From NCBI GenBank assembly GCA_019828595.1, contig JAHQRK010000088.1, positions 1-29,632 of the forward strand: a stretch of 29,632 nt of DNA, written 5' to 3'. The stretch comes from Aphanomyces cochlioides (Eukaryota; Oomycota; Saprolegniomycetes; Saprolegniales; Verrucalvaceae). Position 1 is the stretch's first letter, and the number at the start of each line of letters is the position of its first letter. The notes beneath the pieces were generated by a model. It was not told the DNA's origin. It ran no database searches and saw only the letters and a list, made by a program, of their open reading frames with translations. The translations under genes and the position numbers were made by a program. This document shows, piece by piece, positions 20,764-29,632 of this stretch.

Positions 20764-20835
20764 AGCACTTTGGCGCAGAGGAAGCGTGTTGGGCTCATAA
20801 CCCAAAGGTCCTTGGATCGAAACCAAGAAGTGCTA
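20764..20835 (+). tRNA. tRNA-iMet-CAT: Initiator tRNA-Met (CAT), copy 41
   Basis: Same as copy 1. Backup T-run 8. The second half of the following spacer is mildly diverged. Next copy 520 bp on. Confidence 0.95.
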
Positions 20836-21283
20836 TCTTTTTCCCACTTTTTTTTCTCCCTCCACTTTCCAACTTTTTCCATTCTCCCGCCTGCCATTTT
20901 AACGTCCGACCTGCCATGTTTACACCAATACCACGAGTCGTGGCCACTTCTTTTCATCTTTAAAAACACATCAATTTCATAGACTGCACAAGCTCGCTCG
21001 TTGAGTTTGTGTGCATGCCTCTGTTTGGCTATGAACGGCCAGAGACTTGGCCATGCTTCTGTATGCTGAAGACTAATGTCAAGCCGAGATGGCTCGTGGG
21101 TAAGGCAAGAGAATGTTCGCTGTGGTGTTAGATAGCAGGGTTGTGCGGTATGAGAGTGCGTGTAGGATATGGTTTGTGTGAGCGCGTGGTGTGTGTGTGA
21201 GGATGAAATAGCGTGTGTCGATGTGTGTGCGTGACGATAAAATTTTGTATTTGTGTTTGACGGGAAAACAGGGAGGAAGTTGT
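20836..21283 (+). repeat. Mildly diverged spacer between copies 41 and 42
   Basis: Consensus up to 21058. It then carries scattered changes: G to C at 21059, C to A at 21063, a 2-nt loss in GGCT(GA)CGTGGG near 21095, GT-repeat length changes around 21157-21215, an added G before GGAGGAAGT, and two added bases just before the tRNA. The TATA-like element is intact. Confidence 0.85.
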
Positions 21284-21355
21284 AGCACTTTGGCGCAGAG
21301 GAAGCGTGTTGGGCTCATAACCCAAAGGTCCTTGGATCAAAACCAAGAAGTGCTA
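21284..21355 (+). tRNA. tRNA-iMet-CAT: Initiator tRNA-Met (CAT), copy 42, with T-loop G57A variant
   Basis: One substitution against all other intact copies, G to A at 21339, makes the T-loop ATCAAAA. Position 57 is normally a purine, A54 and A60 remain, and the B box still fits GWTCRANNC. The gene is therefore probably functional. Backup T-run 7. Next copy 515 bp on. Confidence 0.9.
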
Positions 21356-21798
21356 TCTTTTTCCCACTTTTTTTCTCCCTCCACTTTCCAACTTTTTCCA
21401 TTCTCCCGCCTGCCATTTTAACGTCCGACCTGCCATGTTTACACCAATACCACGAGTCGTGGCCACTTCTTTTCATCTTTAAAAACACATCAATTTCATA
21501 GACTGCACAAGCTCGCTCGTTGAGTTTGTGTGCATGCCTCTGTTTGGCTATGAACGGCCAGAGACTTGGCCATGCTTGTGTCTGCTGAAGACTAATGTCA
21601 AGCCGAGATGGCTGACGTGGGTAAGGCAAGAGAATGTTCGCTGTGGTGTTAGATAGCAGGGTTGTGCGGTATGAGAGTGGTGTGTAGGATATGGTTTGTG
21701 TGAGCGCGTGGTGTGTGTGAGGGGTGAAATAGTGTGTCGATGTGTGTGCGTGACGATAAAATTTTGTATTTGTGTTTGACGGGAAAACAGGAGGAAGT

Positions 21799-21870
21799 AG
21801 CACTTTGGCGCAGAGGAAGCGTGTTGGGCTCATAACCCAAAGGTCCTTGGATCGAAACCAAGAAGTGCTA
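21799..21870 (+). tRNA. tRNA-iMet-CAT: Initiator tRNA-Met (CAT), copy 43
   Basis: Same as copy 1; the array returns to consensus immediately after copy 42. Backup T-run 7. Next copy 515 bp on. Confidence 0.95.
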
Positions 21871-22313
21871 TCTTTTTCCCACTTTTTTTCTCCCTCCACT
21901 TTCCAACTTTTTCCATTCTCCCGCCTGCCATTTTAACGTCCGACCTGCCATGTTTACACCAATACCACGAGTCGTGGCCACTTCTTTTCATCTTTAAAAA
22001 CACATCAATTTCATAGACTGCACAAGCTCGCTCGTTGAGTTTGTGTGCATGCCTCTGTTTGGCTATGAACGGCCAGAGACTTGGCCATGCTTGTGTCTGC
22101 TGAAGACTAATGTCAAGCCGAGATGGCTGACGTGGGTAAGGCAAGAGAATGTTCGCTGTGGTGTTAGATAGCAGGGTTGTGCGGTATGAGAGTGGTGTGT
22201 AGGATATGGTTTGTGTGAGCGCGTGGTGTGTGTGAGGGGTGAAATAGTGTGTCGATGTGTGTGCGTGACGATAAAATTTTGTATTTGTGTTTGACGGGAA
22301 AACAGGAGGAAGT

Positions 22314-22385
22314 AGCACTTTGGCGCAGAGGAAGCGTGTTGGGCTCATAACCCAAAGGTCCTTGGATCGAAACCAAGAAGTGCTA
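22314..22385 (+). tRNA. tRNA-iMet-CAT: Initiator tRNA-Met (CAT), copy 44
   Basis: Same as copy 1. Backup T-run 7. Next copy 515 bp on. Confidence 0.95.
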
Positions 22386-22828
22386 TCTTTTTCCCACTTT
22401 TTTTCTCCCTCCACTTTCCAACTTTTTCCATTCTCCCGCCTGCCATTTTAACGTCCGACCTGCCATGTTTACACCAATACCACGAGTCGTGGCCACTTCT
22501 TTTCATCTTTAAAAACACATCAATTTCATAGACTGCACAAGCTCGCTCGTTGAGTTTGTGTGCATGCCTCTGTTTGGCTATGAACGGCCAGAGACTTGGC
22601 CATGCTTGTGTCTGCTGAAGACTAATGTCAAGCCGAGATGGCTGACGTGGGTAAGGCAAGAGAATGTTCGCTGTGGTGTTAGATAGCAGGGTTGTGCGGT
22701 ATGAGAGTGGTGTGTAGGATATGGTTTGTGTGAGCGCGTGGTGTGTGTGAGGGGTGAAATAGTGTGTCGATGTGTGTGCGTGACGATAAAATTTTGTATT
22801 TGTGTTTGACGGGAAAACAGGAGGAAGT

Positions 22829-22900
22829 AGCACTTTGGCGCAGAGGAAGCGTGTTGGGCTCATAACCCAAAGGTCCTTGGATCGAAACCAAGAAGTGCTA
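22829..22900 (+). tRNA. tRNA-iMet-CAT: Initiator tRNA-Met (CAT), copy 45
   Basis: Same as copy 1. Backup T-run 7. Next copy 515 bp on. Confidence 0.95.
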
Positions 22901-23343
22901 TCTTTTTCCCACTTTTTTTCTCCCTCCACTTTCCAACTTTTTCCATTCTCCCGCCTGCCATTTTAACGTCCGACCTGCCATGTTTACACCAATACCACGA
23001 GTCGTGGCCACTTCTTTTCATCTTTAAAAACACATCAATTTCATAGACTGCACAAGCTCGCTCGTTGAGTTTGTGTGCATGCCTCTGTTTGGCTATGAAC
23101 GGCCAGAGACTTGGCCATGCTTGTGTCTGCTGAAGACTAATGTCAAGCCGAGATGGCTGACGTGGGTAAGGCAAGAGAATGTTCGCTGTGGTGTTAGATA
23201 GCAGGGTTGTGCGGTATGAGAGTGGTGTGTAGGATATGGTTTGTGTGAGCGCGTGGTGTGTGTGAGGGGTGAAATAGTGTGTCGATGTGTGTGCGTGACG
23301 ATAAAATTTTGTATTTGTGTTTGACGGGAAAACAGGAGGAAGT

Positions 23344-23415
23344 AGCACTTTGGCGCAGAGGAAGCGTGTTGGGCTCATAACCCAAAGGTCCTTGGATCGA
23401 AACCAAGAAGTGCTA
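23344..23415 (+). tRNA. tRNA-iMet-CAT: Initiator tRNA-Met (CAT), copy 46
   Basis: Same as copy 1. Backup T-run 8. Next copy 516 bp on. Confidence 0.95.
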
Positions 23416-23859
23416 TCTTTTTCCCACTTTTTTTTCTCCCTCCACTTTCCAACTTTTTCCATTCTCCCGCCTGCCATTTTAACGTCCGACCTGCCATGTT
23501 TACACCAATACCACGAGTCGTGGCCACTTCTTTTCATCTTTAAAAACACATCAATTTCATAGACTGCACAAGCTCGCTCGTTGAGTTTGTGTGCATGCCT
23601 CTGTTTGGCTATGAACGGCCAGAGACTTGGCCATGCTTGTGTCTGCTGAAGACTAATGTCAAGCCGAGATGGCTGACGTGGGTAAGGCAAGAGAATGTTC
23701 GCTGTGGTGTTAGATAGCAGGGTTGTGCGGTATGAGAGTGGTGTGTAGGATATGGTTTGTGTGAGCGCGTGGTGTGTGTGAGGGGTGAAATAGTGTGTCG
23801 ATGTGTGTGCGTGACGATAAAATTTTGTATTTGTGTTTGACGGGAAAACAGGAGGAAGT

Positions 23860-23931
23860 AGCACTTTGGCGCAGAGGAAGCGTGTTGGGCTCATAACCCA
23901 AAGGTCCTTGGATCGAAACCAAGAAGTGCTA
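23860..23931 (+). tRNA. tRNA-iMet-CAT: Initiator tRNA-Met (CAT), copy 47
   Basis: Same as copy 1. Backup T-run 5. Next copy 513 bp on. Confidence 0.95.
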
Positions 23932-24372
23932 TCTTTTTCCCACTTTTTCTCCCTCCACTTTCCAACTTTTTCCATTCTCCCGCCTGCCATTTTAACGTCC
24001 GACCTGCCATGTTTACACCAATACCACGAGTCGTGGCCACTTCTTTTCATCTTTAAAAACACATCAATTTCATAGACTGCACAAGCTCGCTCGTTGAGTT
24101 TGTGTGCATGCCTCTGTTTGGCTATGAACGGCCAGAGACTTGGCCATGCTTGTGTCTGCTGAAGACTAATGTCAAGCCGAGATGGCTGACGTGGGTAAGG
24201 CAAGAGAATGTTCGCTGTGGTGTTAGATAGCAGGGTTGTGCGGTATGAGAGTGGTGTGTAGGATATGGTTTGTGTGAGCGCGTGGTGTGTGTGAGGGGTG
24301 AAATAGTGTGTCGATGTGTGTGCGTGACGATAAAATTTTGTATTTGTGTTTGACGGGAAAACAGGAGGAAGT

Positions 24373-24444
24373 AGCACTTTGGCGCAGAGGAAGCGTGTTG
24401 GGCTCATAACCCAAAGGTCCTTGGATCGAAACCAAGAAGTGCTA
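24373..24444 (+). tRNA. tRNA-iMet-CAT: Initiator tRNA-Met (CAT), copy 48
   Basis: Same as copy 1. Backup T-run 7. Next copy 515 bp on. Confidence 0.95.
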
Positions 24445-24887
24445 TCTTTTTCCCACTTTTTTTCTCCCTCCACTTTCCAACTTTTTCCATTCTCCCGCCT
24501 GCCATTTTAACGTCCGACCTGCCATGTTTACACCAATACCACGAGTCGTGGCCACTTCTTTTCATCTTTAAAAACACATCAATTTCATAGACTGCACAAG
24601 CTCGCTCGTTGAGTTTGTGTGCATGCCTCTGTTTGGCTATGAACGGCCAGAGACTTGGCCATGCTTGTGTCTGCTGAAGACTAATGTCAAGCCGAGATGG
24701 CTGACGTGGGTAAGGCAAGAGAATGTTCGCTGTGGTGTTAGATAGCAGGGTTGTGCGGTATGAGAGTGGTGTGTAGGATATGGTTTGTGTGAGCGCGTGG
24801 TGTGTGTGAGGGGTGAAATAGTGTGTCGATGTGTGTGCGTGACGATAAAATTTTGTATTTGTGTTTGACGGGAAAACAGGAGGAAGT

Positions 24888-24959
24888 AGCACTTTGGCGC
24901 AGAGGAAGCGTGTTGGGCTCATAACCCAAAGGTCCTTGGATCGAAACCAAGAAGTGCTA
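24888..24959 (+). tRNA. tRNA-iMet-CAT: Initiator tRNA-Met (CAT), copy 49
   Basis: Same as copy 1. Backup T-run 7. Next copy 515 bp on. Confidence 0.95.
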
Positions 24960-25402
24960 TCTTTTTCCCACTTTTTTTCTCCCTCCACTTTCCAACTTTT
25001 TCCATTCTCCCGCCTGCCATTTTAACGTCCGACCTGCCATGTTTACACCAATACCACGAGTCGTGGCCACTTCTTTTCATCTTTAAAAACACATCAATTT
25101 CATAGACTGCACAAGCTCGCTCGTTGAGTTTGTGTGCATGCCTCTGTTTGGCTATGAACGGCCAGAGACTTGGCCATGCTTGTGTCTGCTGAAGACTAAT
25201 GTCAAGCCGAGATGGCTGACGTGGGTAAGGCAAGAGAATGTTCGCTGTGGTGTTAGATAGCAGGGTTGTGCGGTATGAGAGTGGTGTGTAGGATATGGTT
25301 TGTGTGAGCGCGTGGTGTGTGTGAGGGGTGAAATAGTGTGTCGATGTGTGTGCGTGACGATAAAATTTTGTATTTGTGTTTGACGGGAAAACAGGAGGAA
25401 GT

Positions 25403-25474
25403 AGCACTTTGGCGCAGAGGAAGCGTGTTGGGCTCATAACCCAAAGGTCCTTGGATCGAAACCAAGAAGTGCTA
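25403..25474 (+). tRNA. tRNA-iMet-CAT: Initiator tRNA-Met (CAT), copy 50
   Basis: Same as copy 1. Backup T-run only 4 (25487-25490), the shortest in the array; the first terminator is still T5. Next copy 512 bp on. Confidence 0.95.
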
Positions 25475-25914
25475 TCTTTTTCCCACTTTTCTCCCTCCAC
25501 TTTCCAACTTTTTCCATTCTCCCGCCTGCCATTTTAACGTCCGACCTGCCATGTTTACACCAATACCACGAGTCGTGGCCACTTCTTTTCATCTTTAAAA
25601 ACACATCAATTTCATAGACTGCACAAGCTCGCTCGTTGAGTTTGTGTGCATGCCTCTGTTTGGCTATGAACGGCCAGAGACTTGGCCATGCTTGTGTCTG
25701 CTGAAGACTAATGTCAAGCCGAGATGGCTGACGTGGGTAAGGCAAGAGAATGTTCGCTGTGGTGTTAGATAGCAGGGTTGTGCGGTATGAGAGTGGTGTG
25801 TAGGATATGGTTTGTGTGAGCGCGTGGTGTGTGTGAGGGGTGAAATAGTGTGTCGATGTGTGTGCGTGACGATAAAATTTTGTATTTGTGTTTGACGGGA
25901 AAACAGGAGGAAGT

Positions 25915-25986
25915 AGCACTTTGGCGCAGAGGAAGCGTGTTGGGCTCATAACCCAAAGGTCCTTGGATCGAAACCAAGAAGTGCTA
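25915..25986 (+). tRNA. tRNA-iMet-CAT: Initiator tRNA-Met (CAT), copy 51
   Basis: Same as copy 1. Backup T-run 6. Next copy 514 bp on. Confidence 0.95.
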
Positions 25987-26428
25987 TCTTTTTCCCACTT
26001 TTTTCTCCCTCCACTTTCCAACTTTTTCCATTCTCCCGCCTGCCATTTTAACGTCCGACCTGCCATGTTTACACCAATACCACGAGTCGTGGCCACTTCT
26101 TTTCATCTTTAAAAACACATCAATTTCATAGACTGCACAAGCTCGCTCGTTGAGTTTGTGTGCATGCCTCTGTTTGGCTATGAACGGCCAGAGACTTGGC
26201 CATGCTTGTGTCTGCTGAAGACTAATGTCAAGCCGAGATGGCTGACGTGGGTAAGGCAAGAGAATGTTCGCTGTGGTGTTAGATAGCAGGGTTGTGCGGT
26301 ATGAGAGTGGTGTGTAGGATATGGTTTGTGTGAGCGCGTGGTGTGTGTGAGGGGTGAAATAGTGTGTCGATGTGTGTGCGTGACGATAAAATTTTGTATT
26401 TGTGTTTGACGGGAAAACAGGAGGAAGT

Positions 26429-26500
26429 AGCACTTTGGCGCAGAGGAAGCGTGTTGGGCTCATAACCCAAAGGTCCTTGGATCGAAACCAAGAAGTGCTA
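26429..26500 (+). tRNA. tRNA-iMet-CAT: Initiator tRNA-Met (CAT), copy 52
   Basis: Same as copy 1. Backup T-run 7. Next copy 515 bp on. Confidence 0.95.
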
Positions 26501-26943
26501 TCTTTTTCCCACTTTTTTTCTCCCTCCACTTTCCAACTTTTTCCATTCTCCCGCCTGCCATTTTAACGTCCGACCTGCCATGTTTACACCAATACCACGA
26601 GTCGTGGCCACTTCTTTTCATCTTTAAAAACACATCAATTTCATAGACTGCACAAGCTCGCTCGTTGAGTTTGTGTGCATGCCTCTGTTTGGCTATGAAC
26701 GGCCAGAGACTTGGCCATGCTTGTGTCTGCTGAAGACTAATGTCAAGCCGAGATGGCTGACGTGGGTAAGGCAAGAGAATGTTCGCTGTGGTGTTAGATA
26801 GCAGGGTTGTGCGGTATGAGAGTGGTGTGTAGGATATGGTTTGTGTGAGCGCGTGGTGTGTGTGAGGGGTGAAATAGTGTGTCGATGTGTGTGCGTGACG
26901 ATAAAATTTTGTATTTGTGTTTGACGGGAAAACAGGAGGAAGT

Positions 26944-27015
26944 AGCACTTTGGCGCAGAGGAAGCGTGTTGGGCTCATAACCCAAAGGTCCTTGGATCGA
27001 AACCAAGAAGTGCTA
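26944..27015 (+). tRNA. tRNA-iMet-CAT: Initiator tRNA-Met (CAT), copy 53
   Basis: Same as copy 1. Backup T-run 7. Next copy 515 bp on. Confidence 0.95.
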
Positions 27016-27458
27016 TCTTTTTCCCACTTTTTTTCTCCCTCCACTTTCCAACTTTTTCCATTCTCCCGCCTGCCATTTTAACGTCCGACCTGCCATGTTT
27101 ACACCAATACCACGAGTCGTGGCCACTTCTTTTCATCTTTAAAAACACATCAATTTCATAGACTGCACAAGCTCGCTCGTTGAGTTTGTGTGCATGCCTC
27201 TGTTTGGCTATGAACGGCCAGAGACTTGGCCATGCTTGTGTCTGCTGAAGACTAATGTCAAGCCGAGATGGCTGACGTGGGTAAGGCAAGAGAATGTTCG
27301 CTGTGGTGTTAGATAGCAGGGTTGTGCGGTATGAGAGTGGTGTGTAGGATATGGTTTGTGTGAGCGCGTGGTGTGTGTGAGGGGTGAAATAGTGTGTCGA
27401 TGTGTGTGCGTGACGATAAAATTTTGTATTTGTGTTTGACGGGAAAACAGGAGGAAGT

Positions 27459-27530
27459 AGCACTTTGGCGCAGAGGAAGCGTGTTGGGCTCATAACCCAA
27501 AGGTCCTTGGATCGAAACCAAGAAGTGCTA
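27459..27530 (+). tRNA. tRNA-iMet-CAT: Initiator tRNA-Met (CAT), copy 54
   Basis: Same as copy 1. Backup T-run 5. Next copy 513 bp on. Confidence 0.95.
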
Positions 27531-27971
27531 TCTTTTTCCCACTTTTTCTCCCTCCACTTTCCAACTTTTTCCATTCTCCCGCCTGCCATTTTAACGTCCG
27601 ACCTGCCATGTTTACACCAATACCACGAGTCGTGGCCACTTCTTTTCATCTTTAAAAACACATCAATTTCATAGACTGCACAAGCTCGCTCGTTGAGTTT
27701 GTGTGCATGCCTCTGTTTGGCTATGAACGGCCAGAGACTTGGCCATGCTTGTGTCTGCTGAAGACTAATGTCAAGCCGAGATGGCTGACGTGGGTAAGGC
27801 AAGAGAATGTTCGCTGTGGTGTTAGATAGCAGGGTTGTGCGGTATGAGAGTGGTGTGTAGGATATGGTTTGTGTGAGCGCGTGGTGTGTGTGAGGGGTGA
27901 AATAGTGTGTCGATGTGTGTGCGTGACGATAAAATTTTGTATTTGTGTTTGACGGGAAAACAGGAGGAAGT

Positions 27972-28043
27972 AGCACTTTGGCGCAGAGGAAGCGTGTTGG
28001 GCTCATAACCCAAAGGTCCTTGGATCGAAACCAAGAAGTGCTA
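27972..28043 (+). tRNA. tRNA-iMet-CAT: Initiator tRNA-Met (CAT), copy 55
   Basis: Same as copy 1. Backup T-run 5. Next copy 513 bp on. Confidence 0.95.
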
Positions 28044-28484
28044 TCTTTTTCCCACTTTTTCTCCCTCCACTTTCCAACTTTTTCCATTCTCCCGCCTGCC
28101 ATTTTAACGTCCGACCTGCCATGTTTACACCAATACCACGAGTCGTGGCCACTTCTTTTCATCTTTAAAAACACATCAATTTCATAGACTGCACAAGCTC
28201 GCTCGTTGAGTTTGTGTGCATGCCTCTGTTTGGCTATGAACGGCCAGAGACTTGGCCATGCTTGTGTCTGCTGAAGACTAATGTCAAGCCGAGATGGCTG
28301 ACGTGGGTAAGGCAAGAGAATGTTCGCTGTGGTGTTAGATAGCAGGGTTGTGCGGTATGAGAGTGGTGTGTAGGATATGGTTTGTGTGAGCGCGTGGTGT
28401 GTGTGAGGGGTGAAATAGTGTGTCGATGTGTGTGCGTGACGATAAAATTTTGTATTTGTGTTTGACGGGAAAACAGGAGGAAGT

Positions 28485-28556
28485 AGCACTTTGGCGCAGA
28501 GGAAGCGTGTTGGGCTCATAACCCAAAGGTCCTTGGATCGAAACCAAGAAGTGCTA
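28485..28556 (+). tRNA. tRNA-iMet-CAT: Initiator tRNA-Met (CAT), copy 56
   Basis: The tRNA matches copy 1. The backup run is T8 (28569-28576) because the C that normally follows a T6 run is T. The following spacer is truncated, so the next locus is only 323 bp on. Confidence 0.95.
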
Positions 28557-28807
28557 TCTTTTTCCCACTTTTTTTTCCCTCCACTTTCCAACTTTTTCCA
28601 TTCTCCCGCCTGCCATTTTAACGTCCGACCTGCCATGTTTACACCAATACCACGAGTCGTGGCCACTTCTTTTCATCTTTAAAAACACATCAATTTCATA
28701 GACTGCACAAGCTCGCTCGTTGAGTTTGTGTGCATGCAAATAGTGTGTCGATGTGTGCGGTGTGACGATAAAATTATTTGTGTTTGACGAAAAACAGGGG
28801 AGGAAGT
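28557..28807 (+). repeat. Truncated spacer between copies 56 and 57 (189-bp deletion)
   Basis: The sequence is consensus up to GTGTGCATGC (ending 28737), then jumps to AAATAGTGTGTCGATG. The missing segment corresponds to 426-614 of the copy 1-2 spacer: the whole 85-bp block and most of the G/T-rich tract. No obvious microhomology is seen at the join. The remaining upstream region is itself mutated, with a shortened TATA-like element near 28768-28780. Confidence 0.85.
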
Positions 28808-28875
28808 AGCACTTTGGCGCAGAGGAAGCGTGTTGGTTAACCCAAATGTCCTCTGGCGAAAACCAAGAAGGCACC
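28808..28875 (+). pseudogene. Initiator tRNA-Met pseudogene, copy 57
   Basis: The 5' half (acceptor, D arm, A box) equals the intact gene. The anticodon arm reads TTGG-TTAACCC where intact copies have TTGGGCTCATAACCC, so four bases including the anticodon are lost. The T arm is mutated (CTCTGG, then GCGAAAACC), so the B box no longer fits. The 3' acceptor strand AAGGCACCC cannot pair fully with AGCACTT. A cloverleaf with a decoding loop is impossible. It is followed by T4 and T12 runs. Next copy 516 bp on. Confidence 0.93.
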
Positions 28876-29323
28876 CTTTTCCCACTTTTTTTTTTTTCTC
28901 CCTCCACTTTCCAACTTTTTCCATTCTCCCGCCTGCCATTTTAAGTCATTCGACCTGCCATGTTTACACCAATACCACTAGTCATGGCCACTTCTTTTCA
29001 TCTTTAAAAACACATCAATTTCATAGACTGCACAAGCTTGCTCGTTGAGTTTGTGTGCATGCCTCTGTTTGGCTATGAACGGCCAGACTTGGCCATGCTT
29101 GTGTCTGCTGAAGATGGATGTCAAGCCGAGATGGCTGACGTGGGTAAGGCAAAGAGAATGTTCGCTGTGGTGTTAGATAGCAGGGTTGTGCGGTATGAGA
29201 GTGGTGTGTAGGATATGGTTTGTGTGAGCGCGTGGTGTGTGTGAGGGGTGAAATAGTGTGTCGATGTGTGTGCGTGACGATAAAATTTTGTATTTGTGTT
29301 TGACGGGGAAAACAGGAGGAAGT
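28876..29323 (+). repeat. Diverged spacer between copies 57 and 58
   Basis: Mostly consensus with scattered changes: a T12 run (28886-28897), insertions near 28945-28951, an altered palindrome near 28975-28990, GCTTGCTCG instead of GCTCGCTCG, a 2-nt loss in the GGCCA-TGGCC loop, GATGG for GACTA near 29113-29118, an extra A before GAGAATG, and one extra G before the leader of copy 58. Confidence 0.85.
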
Positions 29324-29395
29324 AGCACTTTGGCGCAGAGGAAGCGTGTTGGGCTCATAACCCAAAGGTCCTTGGATCGAAACCAAGAAGTGCTA
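29324..29395 (+). tRNA. tRNA-iMet-CAT: Initiator tRNA-Met (CAT), copy 58
   Basis: Identical to copy 1 despite small changes on both sides. T5 terminator and backup T-run 9. Last locus in the window. Confidence 0.95.
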
Positions 29396-29632
29396 TCTTT
29401 TTCCCACTTTTTTTTTCTCCCCTCTCACTTTCCAACTTTTTCCATTCTCCCGCCTGCCATTTTAACGTCCGACCTGCCAATGTTTACACCAATACCACTG
29501 AGTCGTGGCCACTTCTTTTCATCTTTAAAAACACATCAATTTCATAGACTGCACAAGCTCGCTCGTTGAGTTTGTGTGCATGCCTCTGTTTGGCTATGAA
29601 CGGCCAGAGACTTGGCCATGCCTGTGTCTGCT
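29396..29632 (+). repeat. Partial spacer after copy 58 (window end)
   Basis: Consensus-like with small indels (CCCCTCTCAC near 29418-29427, CCAATG near 29478, CACTGAGTC near 29498) and T to C near 29622. It is cut by the window end inside the 85-bp block. No other gene is seen. Confidence 0.8.

Larger units (their letters stand above)
1..29632 (+). repeat. Tandem array of ~515-bp units, each with one initiator tRNA-Met gene
   Basis: The whole window is one direct tandem array. Taking AGAGAATGTTCGCTGTGG as the unit start, units begin at 1, 517, 1032, 1546 and so on, with period 512-518 bp and mode 515. Outside four irregular intervals (4876-5312, 20836-21355, 28557-29323 and 29324-29632) the units look identical base for base except for one T-run and a few single changes beside it. 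Both window ends lie inside a unit, so the array continues at least a little beyond both edges. The + strand orientation never inverts. No mobile-element ORF, target duplication or terminal repeat was seen that would explain spread by transposition. Unequal crossing-over or gene conversion is the likely cause of homogeneity (inference). Confidence 0.97.

Noticed and set aside
26975..28666. Long minus-strand open frame of 563 codons made of repeated blocks, with shorter relatives throughout (for example 15137-16753 and 22860-24473)
   Set aside because: It runs antisense through the tRNA genes and spacers. Units join into one frame only where the unit length is a multiple of three (513 or 516), which is set by the T-run, so the frame breaks unpredictably along the array. 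There is no domain-like composition.
1..29632. CRISPR array
   Set aside because: The units are about 515 bp, identical in spacer as well as repeat, and contain a eukaryotic tRNA gene. There is no short repeat with unique spacers.
1..29632. Entamoeba-type tRNA array
   Set aside because: Those arrays are AT-rich with short tandem repeats between tRNAs. Here the spacer has no such short repeats and composition is roughly balanced. The similarity is only in being a tandem tRNA array.
1..29632. Higher-order repeat of several units
   Set aside because: The T-run length series shows no convincing periodic pattern, and the diverged units (copies 10-11, 42 and 57-58) are not evenly spaced.

Overview
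The window is a single head-to-tail tandem array. A unit of about 515 bp is repeated roughly 57.5 times, and each unit carries one Pol III gene on the + strand: a 72-nt initiator methionine tRNA (anticodon CAT). I count 58 loci. Of these, 56 look identical, one (copy 42) has a single T-loop substitution, and one (copy 57) is a pseudogene that has lost its anticodon. I see no credible protein-coding gene. The open frames, mostly on the minus strand, are by-products of the repeat.

Organism: the genome is eukaryotic. The tRNA has the eukaryotic initiator hallmarks A1:U72, three G:C pairs (29-31 with 39-41) closing the anticodon stem, A20, and an AUCGAAA T-loop with A54 and A60. It also has internal A and B boxes and an oligo-T terminator. 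The anticodon loop is CUCAUAA with U33, as I recall for fungal and ciliate initiators; vertebrate, insect and plant initiators as I remember them have C33. This points weakly to a protist or fungus. Base composition is roughly balanced by eye, unlike the AT-rich tRNA arrays of Entamoeba histolytica. I cannot name the species.

Unit layout (copy 1 coordinates): a G/T-rich, C-poor tract (about 14-124), a TATA-like A/T element (127-143), a short leader, the tRNA (171-242), a T5 terminator (245-249), a variable backup T-run (255-262) inside a pyrimidine-rich tract (243-299), a 13-bp interrupted palindrome (338-350), an A/T-rich stretch, and an 85-bp block (426-510) with a small inverted repeat (444-459). 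The next unit follows.

Region by region: 1-4890 holds near-perfect units. 4891-5290 is one spacer strongly diverged from consensus, yet it holds an unchanged 85-bp core and sits between intact tRNAs. 5291-21058 is near-perfect. 21059-21339 is a second, mildly diverged upstream region. 21356-28736 is near-perfect. From 28737 to the end the array decays: a 189-bp deletion, a tRNA pseudogene, and a final unit with scattered small changes. Among the near-perfect units almost all variation is the length of one T-run (4-10).

The genes act as a dosage cluster, with many identical templates for the tRNA that starts every cytosolic protein. The array is probably kept uniform by unequal exchange or gene conversion. 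The true copy number may differ from what is assembled here.
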